From assembly GCF_000306765.2 (NCBI RefSeq), contig NC_017941.2, forward strand, positions 2,542,001-2,606,000: a DNA stretch of 64,000 bases, given 5' to 3'. The notes under the pieces were generated by a model, which saw nothing but the letters and a program-made list of their open reading frames with translations, made no database searches and was not told the DNA's origin. A program made the translations under genes and the position numbers. The stretch is from Haloferax mediterranei ATCC 33500 (lineage in GTDB: Archaea > Halobacteriota > Halobacteria > Halobacteriales > Haloferacaceae). Positions 54,774-63,777 of the stretch are shown here, in pieces; positions within the stretch are counted from its first letter, which is position 1, and each line of letters starts with the position of its first letter.

Positions 54774-55006
54774 AATTGGAGTATGTACACCGTGATTACC
54801 GACGGGCGGCGGTTTTTCAATGGTCGCTTCAATCAATAGTTTTGGGACGCTCTATATGATTCTGTCGGAGAGTATACCAATGTTAGAATAATCAACACAC
54901 GATACCTATGTAGAGTCTAGAGGCCTGCCAGTCACGGTTTTTGAGTACGGAGCGGAGAAACGGAGAAGTGAGACGTTCGAAAAGGGTCTGATGCCGCTGA
55001 GCGGCG

Positions 55007-56578
55007 TTAGCGGTCCTCGGTCAGGAGGAGACGCAGAATGTCACCGTAGGCGGGGCGCGTGACGAGCACACCGACGATGACACCGAGGATGGTGAAGATA
55101 GCGAAGCCCTGCAGGTCGCCGAGCGAGAGCACGGCGAGCGGACTCATCGCGATGATAGTCGTTGCTGCAGCAGCGCCGATTACCCAGAAGGCGCGACGGA
55201 AGCGAGACCGGAAGACCTTGCGTGACTTCACCGACCCTTCGGCCATCACCTCATCGGCGATAATGATGAGGTCGTCTACACCGGTCCCGATGACGGCGAT
55301 GAACCCGGCGATGACAGAAAGGTCGAGCGGGTAGCCGATTGCCGCGGCGAAGCCGAGGAGGACGTACACCTCGGAGAGGCCGGTGACAATCATCGGGAGT
55401 GCGACCTGCGGCTTGCCGTACCGAATGAAGACGACGCCGGCGACGGCGAGGACGGCGACGATACCCGTGATGAGCGAGTCGGTCTTGAAGCTCTCACCCT
55501 GGCTCGGGGAGATGTACGACGAGGTGCCGCCGTCTTCACCCGAGAGGTCGAGCTTGGCCGGAAGCGCACCGGCGCGGAGGTTGATAGCGATTTCCTGTGC
55601 TTCGGAGATGTTGCGCGTCGAGAGTTGGAAGCCCGGTGCTTGGGCCCACTCGCCGGAGCGCATACTGTCGGCGAGGCTGGCCTGCATCCCGAACGCGTTG
55701 ACGACTTCGCCGTTGACGACGAGGAGGAGGCACGGCTCAGTCGAGTTCTTCCCGCCCTCTTCCATGTAGGTACACCGCGACCCACCGGGCTGTGCGACGC
55801 CGGTTTCGACAGTGGCCTGCTGGAAGCCGGGTGCAGGTTCGTCACGGACCGAGACGGGAACGAACGCGCCGCCGCCGGCCTGCGGTTCCTGTGCGGTCCC
55901 GATGGACGTGAAGTCCGACTGCGTGAGAACTGCTTCGCGTGTCTCGTAGACCCGCGAGCCGTTCTGCGTGGTCGGGTAGTAAATGTCTATCTGGACAGTC
56001 CCACGCTCGCCGACGAGGTCGATAACGTCCTGTCGGTCGCGGTTCGGGACCTCGACGAGGACGAAGTGGTCGTTCGTCGCCGTGGTCACCTGTTGAACCG
56101 TCCCGCCGGAGAGACCGGCTTCGTTGATTTTCGACTGGAGGACACGAACCGTCTCGGCCCGCGTCGTCTCGGTGACGCCGTCTCTAACTTCGCCGTGGGC
56201 ATATCCCGCGGCATCGAGGGCGCTGCTCAACTCGTCGGTCGTGACGTTCTCGATGGTCACTTCGACGGTGTTGGATTCCGCGCCGAAGCGAGCGATAACG
56301 TCGGCCGCGTCGGCACCGTCCAATTCGGCGGCGACCTGCTGTTCGATGACGCGTTTAGACTCGTTGTTGAACTCGACATCTTCGGCTGTGATACCGACGA
56401 GCGGGGCGCGGATGCGCGTCCCACCATCGAGTTGCAGACCGTATTTGAGGTTGGTCATGCTATTGTCCTCGCCGACGGTGGGTTGGGAGCCAATCGTCGG
56501 TGAGAACAGGGCGAACGTCGAAACCAGGATGGCCACGACGAGGAAGATGACCCGCCAGTTGTCTCGGAACGTGCTCAT
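55007..56578 (-). CDS. secD: Protein-export membrane protein SecD
   Basis: 523 residues with six membrane helices: the first near 13-31 and a cluster of five at about 365-515. The large external domain contains the D1-type LQLDGGTRIRAPLVG motif (about residue 48) and, near the membrane cluster, IAVIGTGVDDLIIIADEVMAE (about 435). SecD works with SecF and SecY to help secretion using the membrane gradient; archaea lack SecA. It overlaps secF by 4 bp (ATGA), with secF first. Confidence 0.95.
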   Translation of the reverse strand: MSTFRDNWRVIFLVVAILVSTFALFSPTIGSQPTVGEDNSMTNLKYGLQLDGGTRIRAPLVGITAEDVEFNNESKRVIEQQVAAELDGADAADVIARFGAESNTVEVTIENVTTDELSSALDAAGYAHGEVRDGVTETTRAETVRVLQSKINEAGLSGGTVQQVTTATNDHFVLVEVPNRDRQDVIDLVGERGTVQIDIYYPTTQNGSRVYETREAVLTQSDFTSIGTAQEPQAGGGAFVPVSVRDEPAPGFQQATVETGVAQPGGSRCTYMEEGGKNSTEPCLLLVVNGEVVNAFGMQASLADSMRSGEWAQAPGFQLSTRNISEAQEIAINLRAGALPAKLDLSGEDGGTSSYISPSQGESFKTDSLITGIVAVLAVAGVVFIRYGKPQVALPMIVTGLSEVYVLLGFAAAIGYPLDLSVIAGFIAVIGTGVDDLIIIADEVMAEGSVKSRKVFRSRFRRAFWVIGAAAATTIIAMSPLAVLSLGDLQGFAIFTILGVIVGVLVTRPAYGDILRLLLTEDR

Positions 56579-57438
56579 CGGGCCACCCCCTCGAACTTGT
56601 ACCAGCGAAGGAGCGTCACGTTGAGCATGTAGGTGTTCATCAGGTCGGCGGTGAGACCGAAGACGAGGACCGTCCCGATAGCGGCGAGCAGCTGAATACC
56701 GAACAGCGTCGCCGTGATGGTCATGACGACCATCGCCGCGATAGATGTGAGCGTCATAGTCACACCAGTTCGCATGGCGCGGGCGGTGGATTCGTAGAAG
56801 TCACCGGACCGACGAAGGATGTGGTTGTTCAGGAGAATGTCCGAGTCGACCGAGTAACCGATGAGCATGAGCAGTGCTGCGACGGTCCCGAGCGACAGTT
56901 CGATGCCGAGGAGATTCATCAGCGCCACCGGAATGACGATGTCGGAGAACGCCGAGATGACGACGGCGATAGAGGGAACGAACGACCGGAACATCGCGAA
57001 CACGAGCACGCTCATGCCGACGAACGCGACGGCGACGCCGCCGAGTGCGAGCAGTTGCGTGTCGGACCCGAAGCTCGCCGAAACGGCGTCGATAGAGCGG
57101 ACTTCGTAGCCCGCTGCCTCGGCTTGCTGTTCGAGTTCGGTCGTCGATGCACTGCCGGACTGGAAGGTCACGACGTACGTCCCGTCTGCGGCGACAGAGC
57201 GAATCGACTCAGGAGGGGTATTGAAGGCTGTAGAGACTTCCTCTTGCGGGGCATCCGTTGCGATACGGAGTTCAGTGCCACCGGTGAAATCGACGCCCGG
57301 GTCCACCGGTGCACCAGTCGCAGCGTACCACCCTCCGATGACCAACAAGGCCACCGCGAGTACCGCGAGGGGGACAGCCGCGAGTTGGCGATTCGTGTAC
57401 CGGGTGTAGTCTACCTCCGGTACCGTAAACTCAACCAT
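56575..57438 (-). CDS. secF: Protein-export membrane protein SecF
   Basis: 287 residues starting MVEFTVPEVDYTRYTNRQL. Six helices, with the external domain carrying GVDFTGGTELRIATDAP (about residue 50), the conserved SecF FxGGTEL segment, and LLMLIGYSVDSDILLNNHILR (about 190). First gene of the secF-secD pair. The upstream extension to 57546 would be very basic and was rejected. Confidence 0.94.
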   Translation of the reverse strand: MVEFTVPEVDYTRYTNRQLAAVPLAVLAVALLVIGGWYAATGAPVDPGVDFTGGTELRIATDAPQEEVSTAFNTPPESIRSVAADGTYVVTFQSGSASTTELEQQAEAAGYEVRSIDAVSASFGSDTQLLALGGVAVAFVGMSVLVFAMFRSFVPSIAVVISAFSDIVIPVALMNLLGIELSLGTVAALLMLIGYSVDSDILLNNHILRRSGDFYESTARAMRTGVTMTLTSIAAMVVMTITATLFGIQLLAAIGTVLVFGLTADLMNTYMLNVTLLRWYKFEGVAR

Positions 57439-57565
57439 GGGTTGCGGTCCTGAGCGATGCCGAATAAGGTTTCTTATCCGCGATAGGATTTCCCCGAGGG
57501 TCGGTCTGACGAGGCGGTAACGAACCCGCGACAACCCCATAGTCATTGAACAATAATCGTGAGCT

Positions 57566-57907
57566 ATGGCGACCGAATCGACGGCGACGAACGTCGTCGT
57601 CTCCTTTCCGGACGAACTCAGTGCGTGGGGTTACGACCAACTGACCGCCGACCGCTTCGTGAACTACCTGAAACGGGTCCACGAGGAAGCGGTTCCGGGC
57701 GACGAATGGGAGGAGTTCCTCGATGTCGGGTGTTGTGGTGACGCGCTTACACTGACACTCCGCGTCGAAGCACTCGAACCGGAAGGAGCGACGACACTCG
57801 GCGAGGAAACCGAAATCGAGTTCGTCGAACGCGAGGGGACCGTCAACGGCGGCTGGTGCGTCCAGAGTGCCGACGGTCCCAAATCATCGACCGCAAATCA
57901 GCGATAG
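57566..57907 (+). CDS. Hypothetical protein with conserved Cys pair
   Basis: 113 residues, acidic. A beta-strand rich body carries FLDVGCCGDALTLTLRVEA (adjacent Cys at about residues 52-53) and a later Cys in GGWCVQSAD. Helical N-terminal part (FVNYLKRVHEEAVPGDEWEEFL). Conserved haloarchaeal style, no known function. Divergent from secF with a 127-bp gap between the starts. Confidence 0.7.
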   Translation: MATESTATNVVVSFPDELSAWGYDQLTADRFVNYLKRVHEEAVPGDEWEEFLDVGCCGDALTLTLRVEALEPEGATTLGEETEIEFVEREGTVNGGWCVQSADGPKSSTANQR

Positions 57908-57937
57908 CGAAGCGTTAGACTGGCGTTCCGACGCGAC

Positions 57938-58411
57938 TTAGGGCATGTATCGAACCGCGACGACACCCGGTTGGGAGCGAATTTCGACGCGATTGACTTC
58001 GAGTCTGGCGGCCCGCGAGAGCAGTCCCTCGCGGTCGTCGAGGATGTCTTCGACGGCCTGTTCGGTCATGTCGTCGGGGACAGAAAGGACGTGAATCTCA
58101 CCGATTCCCGCCCGCTCTTTCCGGACGAGTTCGCCGTCGGGGTTGTCGCTGGCGATATTTCGTGAGTTGGTCGTCGGCGACTCCGACGAGTGCTCTACGG
58201 AGAGAGACCAGCGGGATTCGACCTCCACGAGTTGCCACGAGACGTTCATCGGCGGGTCGGGTGCGACGGTACCGCGGACGGCTTCCTCCTCGGAGACGCC
58301 GGGGTTCGAAGAAAGCGCGTGTACCTGCCCGGACTGAACGTCTTTCAACACTGCCGACTCCTCGTCGGCCGCAGTTACGAGATACGTTCCCGTTCGTTCG
58401 GACTCGGTCAT
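57938..58411 (-). CDS. DUF5812-like protein
   Basis: 157 residues starting MTESERTGTYLVTAADEESAVLKDV. An N-terminal beta-rich domain includes TGTYLVTAADEESAVLKDVQSGQVH and VRGTVAPDPPMNVSWQLVEVESR. The C-terminal part is alpha/beta (HVLSVPDDMTEQAVEDILDDREGLLSRAARLEVNRVEIR). This is the DUF5812 pattern of haloarchaea; biochemical role unknown. A highly basic upstream extension to 58633 was rejected. Converges with the Cys-pair gene. Confidence 0.78.
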   Translation of the reverse strand: MTESERTGTYLVTAADEESAVLKDVQSGQVHALSSNPGVSEEEAVRGTVAPDPPMNVSWQLVEVESRWSLSVEHSSESPTTNSRNIASDNPDGELVRKERAGIGEIHVLSVPDDMTEQAVEDILDDREGLLSRAARLEVNRVEIRSQPGVVAVRYMP

Positions 58412-58525
58412 CACCCGGTGTATGCCATCGTGCCTTTTCCCCGTTTCGGGCGCTGACGACGGCCTTTGGCACTCGTGTGCACGCCGGCGGTGCGCTTTTC
58501 TCGCCCGCCTTCGACCCGACGAACG

Positions 58526-59167
58526 ATGCCCGCGCTCTGGCGGTTGACCCGAACCGAGACGGCACACCGCGTCTACGACGCACTGAAGGCACACGGTCTG
58601 ACGGCGACCCAGATGGACGAATACGTCGTCCACACGAGCGAACTAGAGGCGACCCGCGACCCGCCGACCGGCGTCGAAGTTCGCGCACTCGACTCCGATG
58701 ACGCACGCGTGCACGAACAGACATACGACGCATTCGCCGAACTCCGCGACGACGAGCGGGCGGTGTGTGCGTTCGACACCGATACGGTCGACAGTGACTC
58801 GTTTGGTGGGGACTCACTCGGTGACGACTCGGTTGATGGCGACTCGCTCGTCGGCTACCTCTTTCTCGGCGACCCGGGCCTGACGTATCGCATCCACCCG
58901 CTGGAGACGGACGTGACGTTTTCCGGCGGGTACATCCGAAGGGTGTTCGTCGCGCCGTCGGCACGGAATCGCGGCATCGCCACGACGCTCGTCTCGGAGG
59001 CGGTTTCGCTGGCCGACGAACAAGGCGCAGAGACCGTCCACGCACTCGTCGCCCGCGACAACCGACCATCGCAGTGGACGTTCGAGTCCAACGACTTCCG
59101 CGTGGAGCGAACGCGGTCGTACTACCGTATCGGGCCGTGGCGTCGACAGCGCGTCACCGAGCGCTAA
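58526..59167 (+). CDS. GNAT-family N-acetyltransferase
   Basis: 213 residues starting MPALWRLTRTETAHRVYD. The acetyl-CoA site is VFVAPSARNRGIATTLVSEAVSLADEQG (about residue 143-170), with the Arg-x-x-Gly-x-Ala loop. A late FVSN-like GVARDNRPSQWTFESNDF pattern supports it. Inside the second beta-hairpin is an unusual run of short Asp/Gly/Ser units (DSDSFGGDSLGDDSVDGDSL, about residues 91-110), probably a slippage-derived loop. Substrate unknown. Starting Met at 58526 fits the fold; the earlier frame is non-coding. Confidence 0.85.
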   Translation: MPALWRLTRTETAHRVYDALKAHGLTATQMDEYVVHTSELEATRDPPTGVEVRALDSDDARVHEQTYDAFAELRDDERAVCAFDTDTVDSDSFGGDSLGDDSVDGDSLVGYLFLGDPGLTYRIHPLETDVTFSGGYIRRVFVAPSARNRGIATTLVSEAVSLADEQGAETVHALVARDNRPSQWTFESNDFRVERTRSYYRIGPWRRQRVTER

Positions 59168-59219
59168 CCAGCAGTATAGAGTCCTCTATGCGTAATCGAC
59201 CACTCTGAGTGGCACAGAA

Positions 59220-59240
59220 CACTCTGTTCACCACAGAGTG
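59220..59240 (+). terminator. Hairpin after the GNAT gene
   Basis: CACTCTG, seven-base loop, CAGAGTG: a perfect 7-bp stem 52 bp after the stop codon. AT-rich DNA follows, so it could act as a terminator or protect the 3' end. Confidence 0.5.
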
Positions 59241-59336
59241 CTTCATCCGGGGACATTTGTATATAGATTTCAATTTTATATATACTATAGCGATTAACTT
59301 TATACTCTATCGGCCGGGTATGTCAGGTAGACAGGC

Positions 59337-60035
59337 ATGACGGACGAACTCAGGTCAACGCTTCGTGGCGGGGTGAATGCGATTGACGCGCGAGCGAGTG
59401 AGATTGTGCGGTCCTCGACGGGAGAGAACATGATTTCGCGGCTCGGCACCGCGGACTGGTTGAGTTTGGGCGCGCTCTTTTGGGCGTGGGTCGGGGCAAT
59501 CCTCTTCGTGTCGAACGAGCCGAATTGGGCGATTATGGCCGTCCTCGTCGGATTCGTCTTCGACAAGGCGGATGGCTACTACGCCCGAAAGACGGGAACC
59601 ACGTCGGCGTTCGGCCGCCAAATCGACTCTTTCATCGACATCTTCACGTACCTCGTGTCGGCGGCGCTTCTGTACCATATCGCGCTCGCGCCGAACGCGG
59701 TCGTGAGCGCCGTCGTCGGGTTCGTCGTCCTCTCCTTCGGCGGCCTTCGCCTCATCCGGCACAATAGCGAAGGGTTCGGCGACGAGTCCGGAACCTCGTA
59801 CTACCACGGGACGACCGTCGTCCACACGCATCTCGTGGTGCTGGCGAACTACTTCCTCTTTCAGTTCGTGCCGATGTGGAACGGGTGGGTTGCCGGCGCG
59901 ACTATCGTCGCCGTCTGCCCGCTCATGACTTCCGACTACAAGGCGTACAAAACCGACGCTGGTCACGTTCTCGTCGGCATCGCCGGTTCCATTGCGGTTG
60001 CAGGCTGTCTCGCGCTCGAATTCGGCGTGCTATGA
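59337..60035 (+). CDS. CDP-alcohol phosphatidyltransferase family protein
   Basis: 232 residues with six hydrophobic helices. The catalytic motif is DGYYARKTGTTSAFGRQIDS followed by FID, matching the family pattern DG-x2-AR-x8-G-x3-D-x3-D. It joins a CDP-activated lipid to an alcohol head group, here probably archaeol-based, giving glycerol, serine or inositol lipids. Which head group is not visible. It overlaps the PHP gene by 4 bp and heads a three-gene operon. An AT-rich promoter lies at 59260-59335. Confidence 0.88.
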   Translation: MTDELRSTLRGGVNAIDARASEIVRSSTGENMISRLGTADWLSLGALFWAWVGAILFVSNEPNWAIMAVLVGFVFDKADGYYARKTGTTSAFGRQIDSFIDIFTYLVSAALLYHIALAPNAVVSAVVGFVVLSFGGLRLIRHNSEGFGDESGTSYYHGTTVVHTHLVVLANYFLFQFVPMWNGWVAGATIVAVCPLMTSDYKAYKTDAGHVLVGIAGSIAVAGCLALEFGVL

Positions 60036-60772
60036 CAGGACAGAAGCCCGACGAAGCGGACAGCAACAGCAGGGAAGACAGTGGTGGACGCGATAAGACA
60101 ACTCTTGCAGTCGACCTTCACGTCCACACTGACGCGTCCTACGACTGCGAGATGTCGGTCGAAACGGTGTTGGCCCGCGCTTCGGCGGTCGGTCTCGACG
60201 CCGTCACAATCACTGACCACGACTCGGTCGGGTCGCTCTCGCGGGCGTTCGAAATCGCCCACGAATACGGCGTCCGAGTCGTACCCGGCGTCGAAGTCAC
60301 CACGGCGGACGGCCACCTTCTCGCGCTCGGCATCGACGAACCACCGGAGCGAGGACGGCAACTTGTCGAGACGGCACGGTCAGTCCGCGAGTCGGGGGGA
60401 CTCGCGGTCGTTCCGCATCCGTTTCAGACGTTCCGACACGGGGCGTCTCGCCGGGATATCCGCGACGTTGACGCCATCGAGGTCTACAATGCGCACACGC
60501 TCACCGGATTCAGAAACGGGCAGGCGCGACGATACGCCCGACGGCAGGGACTTCCGGGCACGGCTGGGAGCGATGCGCACAGAGCTTCGCTGGTCGGACA
60601 GGCACACACGATGGTCTCGGTCAAGCCAGCGAACGAGCCGATTTCGACCGCCGACATCTTGGACGCGATTCGCGCCGGGCGAACCGTCGCCCGCGGGACA
60701 CGAACGTCCGCGCGACAGTACCTGAAAAAGTACGCGACTAACGCCCGTCTCAAGACCTTCTCGTTACTGTGA
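60032..60772 (+). CDS. PHP-domain phosphoesterase
   Basis: 246 residues. PHP motifs: DLHVHTDASYDCEMS (about residue 29), TITDHDS (about 61), the GVEVTTADGHLLALG block (about 89), VVPHPFQTF and GTAGSDAH (about 180). Together they provide the metal-binding His/Asp set of this phosphoesterase superfamily. Substrates of related proteins include 3',5'-nucleoside bisphosphates. It is translationally coupled to the lipid synthase and VTT protein genes (4-bp overlaps each side), which suggests a membrane-lipid or phosphate-linked role. Confidence 0.85.
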   Translation: MTGQKPDEADSNSREDSGGRDKTTLAVDLHVHTDASYDCEMSVETVLARASAVGLDAVTITDHDSVGSLSRAFEIAHEYGVRVVPGVEVTTADGHLLALGIDEPPERGRQLVETARSVRESGGLAVVPHPFQTFRHGASRRDIRDVDAIEVYNAHTLTGFRNGQARRYARRQGLPGTAGSDAHRASLVGQAHTMVSVKPANEPISTADILDAIRAGRTVARGTRTSARQYLKKYATNARLKTFSLL

Positions 60773-61452
60773 CTCGCCGCGTGTTCGACTCCGCGAGAGC
60801 GCGGACTGCGGCGCTCGTCCGACTCGGGGTCGTTGCGATTCTGCTCGGTGCAGGTGTCCTCGTAATTGCCGAGTTCGCACCCTCACTTACCGACCCGGCG
60901 TGGATTCAGTCGGCCGTTTCCGCGGCGGGGCCGTTCGCCCCGCTGGTGTTTGTCGGTATCCAGACGGTGCAGGTGATACTCGCACCCATCCCCGGACAGG
61001 CGCTCGCGGCCGTCGGCGGCTATCTCTTCGGGACAGTCGTCGGGACTGTCTACAGCATGGTCGGCGTCGTGACCGGGAGCGTCGTCGTCTTCCTTCTCGC
61101 GCGTCGGTTCGGCCGCCCGGCCGTCGAGCGCTTCGTCGACGACGCGATTCTGGAGAGGTTCGACGACTTCGCCGAGCACCGCGGTGTCGCCGGTCTGTTC
61201 GTTCTCTTTCTCTTGCCGACGTTCCCCGACGACGCGCTCTGCGCGCTCGCCGGTCTCTCCCCGATTCGACTGCGGACGCTCGTCGTCCTCGTCGCCGTCG
61301 GCCGCCTCCCGACGTTCGCGTTGGCGGCCGCCGCGGGGCAGAGCGCAGAGGCGGCGAACTACAGCACGATGGTCGTTCTCGTCGTCGCGGGACTCGGCGC
61401 GTCGGCGGTCGTCTACCGATACCGCGACAAACTCGCGGGCGTGGCTGGCTGA
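60769..61452 (+). CDS. TVP38/TMEM64 (VTT-domain) membrane protein
   Basis: 227 residues from GTG 60769, overlapping the PHP stop by 4 bp. Five or six hydrophobic helices. The VTT region contains APIPGQALAAVGGYLFGTVVGTVYSMVGVVTGSVVVFLLARRFGRPAVERFV and FLLPTFPDDALCALAGLSPIRL, matching DedA/TVP38-type proteins. Eukaryotic relatives act as lipid scramblases, and bacterial ones support carrier-lipid or phospholipid flipping. This fits its position behind a lipid synthase; the exact lipid is unknown. Confidence 0.85.
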   Translation: MTRRVFDSARARTAALVRLGVVAILLGAGVLVIAEFAPSLTDPAWIQSAVSAAGPFAPLVFVGIQTVQVILAPIPGQALAAVGGYLFGTVVGTVYSMVGVVTGSVVVFLLARRFGRPAVERFVDDAILERFDDFAEHRGVAGLFVLFLLPTFPDDALCALAGLSPIRLRTLVVLVAVGRLPTFALAAAAGQSAEAANYSTMVVLVVAGLGASAVVYRYRDKLAGVAG

Positions 61453-61528
61453 GAAGGGGAAGGAGTCCGTTTCAGACAGCGGCGCGAGGATTCAAACAGA
61501 AAGACGGCTCCACAGCGTCCTACGACTC

Positions 61529-62047
61529 TCACCGGAGCAGTCGGTGAACGCCGTAGATACCCAGCGCGCAGACGACCGGCGGGACGAGACCGTAGATGGC
61601 CGGAAGGTCGTAGAGGAAGTTGACGAACAGAACGGCCACCGAACCGGTCGTTTGGCCGACCGGCGTCTGCAACTCAGCAGGAACCGACGCAACCAGACCG
61701 ACGTATACCGACGCCATGAACACGAAGCCCGAAAGCGCGAGCGTGAGGTCGTACCGGCGGTCGGAGCCGGTTTTTCGGTGTCGCCGCGCGACGAACAGTA
61801 TCGGGGCGATGAGCGGTGCGACGATAAACAGTCCAACGAGGATGTAGAACGACCGCGAGAGGGTGAGCGAGCCACCGGGAACGCCCGCCGTGGCGCCGAT
61901 GAGGACCACGAGTCCGAAGACGACGAGCAACGAGACGATACCGGTCGCGACGGCACCGGCGAGGACGTAGCACTTGAACAGCCACGACTCGCTGTGCCGA
62001 AACGCGTACGGAAACGCGCCGATGACGCCGCCGTAGTCGTCTGCCAT
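61529..62047 (-). CDS. Four-TM hypothetical membrane protein
   Basis: 172 residues starting MADDYGGVIGAFPYAFRHSES. Four hydrophobic helices (about 26-50, 68-90, 101-125, 140-165) and few charges. No family recalled; the acidic Met-Ala-Asp-Asp start is haloarchaeal. Divergent from pgi with 73 bp between starts. Converges on the VTT gene. Confidence 0.7.
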   Translation of the reverse strand: MADDYGGVIGAFPYAFRHSESWLFKCYVLAGAVATGIVSLLVVFGLVVLIGATAGVPGGSLTLSRSFYILVGLFIVAPLIAPILFVARRHRKTGSDRRYDLTLALSGFVFMASVYVGLVASVPAELQTPVGQTTGSVAVLFVNFLYDLPAIYGLVPPVVCALGIYGVHRLLR

Positions 62048-62120
62048 TGGTCGCCCCTTGGAAGCGGCCGCGATTAAAGCGACCGGTGTCGTTTTGACGC
62101 CGGGGGACGCGCCATCCAGT

Positions 62121-63413
62121 ATGCAGGTAGACCTCGGGAACGTTCTCGACACCGCAACGGTCCACGGTGTCTCCCGCGAGACACTCGAACGACTCGACGC
62201 GCGCGTCGCGGACGCTCACGACCGAATCGAACGCGGCCGCGAGGCGAGCGAACACGGCTACGAGGCGCTGAACCTCCCGAGCCGAACCGACCCCGACGCG
62301 ATTCGCGACGCAGTGAGCCGGTTCGACGACCCATCCGCCGTCGTCACGGTCGGTATCGGCGGGAGCGCCCTCGGCGCGGCCACGCTCACCGACGCTCTCG
62401 AAAGCGACGTGGACGCCTACTACCTCGACAACGTCGACCCCGAAGCGGTCGAAGAACTCCTCGACTCGCTCGACCTCGCTTCGACCGTCGTCAACGTCGT
62501 CTCCCGGTCCGGCACGACCGCCGAGACGCTGGCCAACTTCCTCGTCGTCCAAGAAGCGATGGCCGACGCCGGTGTCGACTGGGCCGACCGAACCTTCGTC
62601 ACGACCGGCGAGGAAGGCAACCTCCGCGACCTCGCCGAGAAACACGACCTCCCCTCGCTTTCCGTTCCCGACGGCGTGCCGGGACGCTTCTCGGTGCTCT
62701 CGACGGTCGGTCTCGCCGCCGCGGCAATCTGCGGCCACGATATCGACGCGATTCTGGAAGGCGCGGCCGCACAGGAAGCCCAACTCTCCGACTCGCTGTT
62801 TGACTCGCCCGCCTACGCCTACGGAGCCGTCTCCTACGCCCTCGCCGAGCGCGGCATGCTCCAGAACGCGATGATGCCCTACGCGGAATCCCTCGAAACG
62901 TTTTCCGAGTGGTTCGCGCAACTGTGGGCCGAATCGCTCGGCAAGGACGGTCTCGGCCAGACGCCGCTTCGCGCACTCGGCGCGACCGACCAGCACTCGC
63001 AACTCCAACTGTACCGCGCCGGGCCGCGCGACAAACTCGTGACGCTCGTCCGCGCGACCGAACGCGAAGACGTGGCCATCCCCGAGACCGACCTCGACGG
63101 TCTCGCGTACCTCGGCGGCTCCTCGCTCGGCGAACTTCTCGACGCCGAGTTCGAGGCGACCGAAGCCAGCCTCGCCGCCGCCGGTCGCCCGAACGTCCGC
63201 ATCGAAATCGACCGCGTGGACGAGTACGGCCTCGGCGAACTGCTCTACGCGATGGAAGCAGCCTGCGTCCTCTACGGCGAACTCGCTAACGTGGACACCT
63301 TCGTCCAACCGGCCGTCGAGTGGGGCAAACGCGCCGCCCGCGGTCTCCTCGGCGGCGGCGACTTCGAGGAAGCCGACGCAGTTGCCGAGAAAGAGCGACT
63401 CGTCATCGAGTAG
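62121..63413 (+). CDS. pgi: Glucose-6-phosphate isomerase
   Basis: 430 residues starting MQVDLGNVLDTATVHG. PGI fold signs: TVGIGGSALGAATLTDAL (about residue 75), SRSGTTAETLANFLV (about 130), QHSQLQLYRAGPRDKLVTLV (about 293) and the C-terminal HNPF-free tail VDTFVQPAVEWGKRAARGLLGGG. It interconverts glucose 6-phosphate and fructose 6-phosphate. Length fits archaeal PGI of the classical superfamily rather than the cupin type. ATG at 62121 preferred to 62058. Confidence 0.95.
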   Translation: MQVDLGNVLDTATVHGVSRETLERLDARVADAHDRIERGREASEHGYEALNLPSRTDPDAIRDAVSRFDDPSAVVTVGIGGSALGAATLTDALESDVDAYYLDNVDPEAVEELLDSLDLASTVVNVVSRSGTTAETLANFLVVQEAMADAGVDWADRTFVTTGEEGNLRDLAEKHDLPSLSVPDGVPGRFSVLSTVGLAAAAICGHDIDAILEGAAAQEAQLSDSLFDSPAYAYGAVSYALAERGMLQNAMMPYAESLETFSEWFAQLWAESLGKDGLGQTPLRALGATDQHSQLQLYRAGPRDKLVTLVRATEREDVAIPETDLDGLAYLGGSSLGELLDAEFEATEASLAAAGRPNVRIEIDRVDEYGLGELLYAMEAACVLYGELANVDTFVQPAVEWGKRAARGLLGGGDFEEADAVAEKERLVIE

Positions 63414-63777
63414 ACGAAACCGCCGGACGCGACATCGACGGGCTGTTTTTCGGCGACGGCCGCCTGCCAATCCACGAGCGACGACTGCCGGCTACTCTAC
63501 GAGCGACAACTAACCGAGCAATCCACGGGTGGGACTGAAAGGGGCCGCGACGAGCACGAAGGCGGCCGACAGTAGCACCGCAGGCCGAAGGCCGAGGAGC
63601 GCACGGAGGCCCCCGAGCGCTCGTCGCGGGGGCTTTCGAGGTGTCGTCGTCAGCTCTCGAACCAAAGCCAGCCATAACCACGTCTCCAGCGGTCAACGGG
63701 GTTCAAATCCAGAGGTGCCGAATGAAAATCGTAATCGACCCGAATCGGTTATCCGACACGATTACGAAGAAAGGCCA
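63414..63777. other. Gap between pgi and the edge gene
   Basis: No gene supported. A hairpin GCCCCCG/CGGGGGC lies at 63609-63633. The stretch GGGTTCAAATCC near 63700 resembles a tRNA T-loop but does not fold into a tRNA. Confidence 0.5.
63609..63633 (+). terminator. GC-rich hairpin after pgi
   Basis: GCCCCCG, 11 bases, CGGGGGC, followed by TTTCGAG. Seven perfect base pairs. It lies 195 bp past the pgi stop; a role as a terminator is plausible but not certain. Confidence 0.35.

Noticed and set aside
55625..56503. 292-codon plus-strand frame opposite secD
   Set aside because: secD motifs are unambiguous; this frame has no recognisable protein pattern.
63690..63722. tRNA T-loop-like GGGTTCAAATCC
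   Set aside because: No acceptor, D or anticodon arms can be paired around it.
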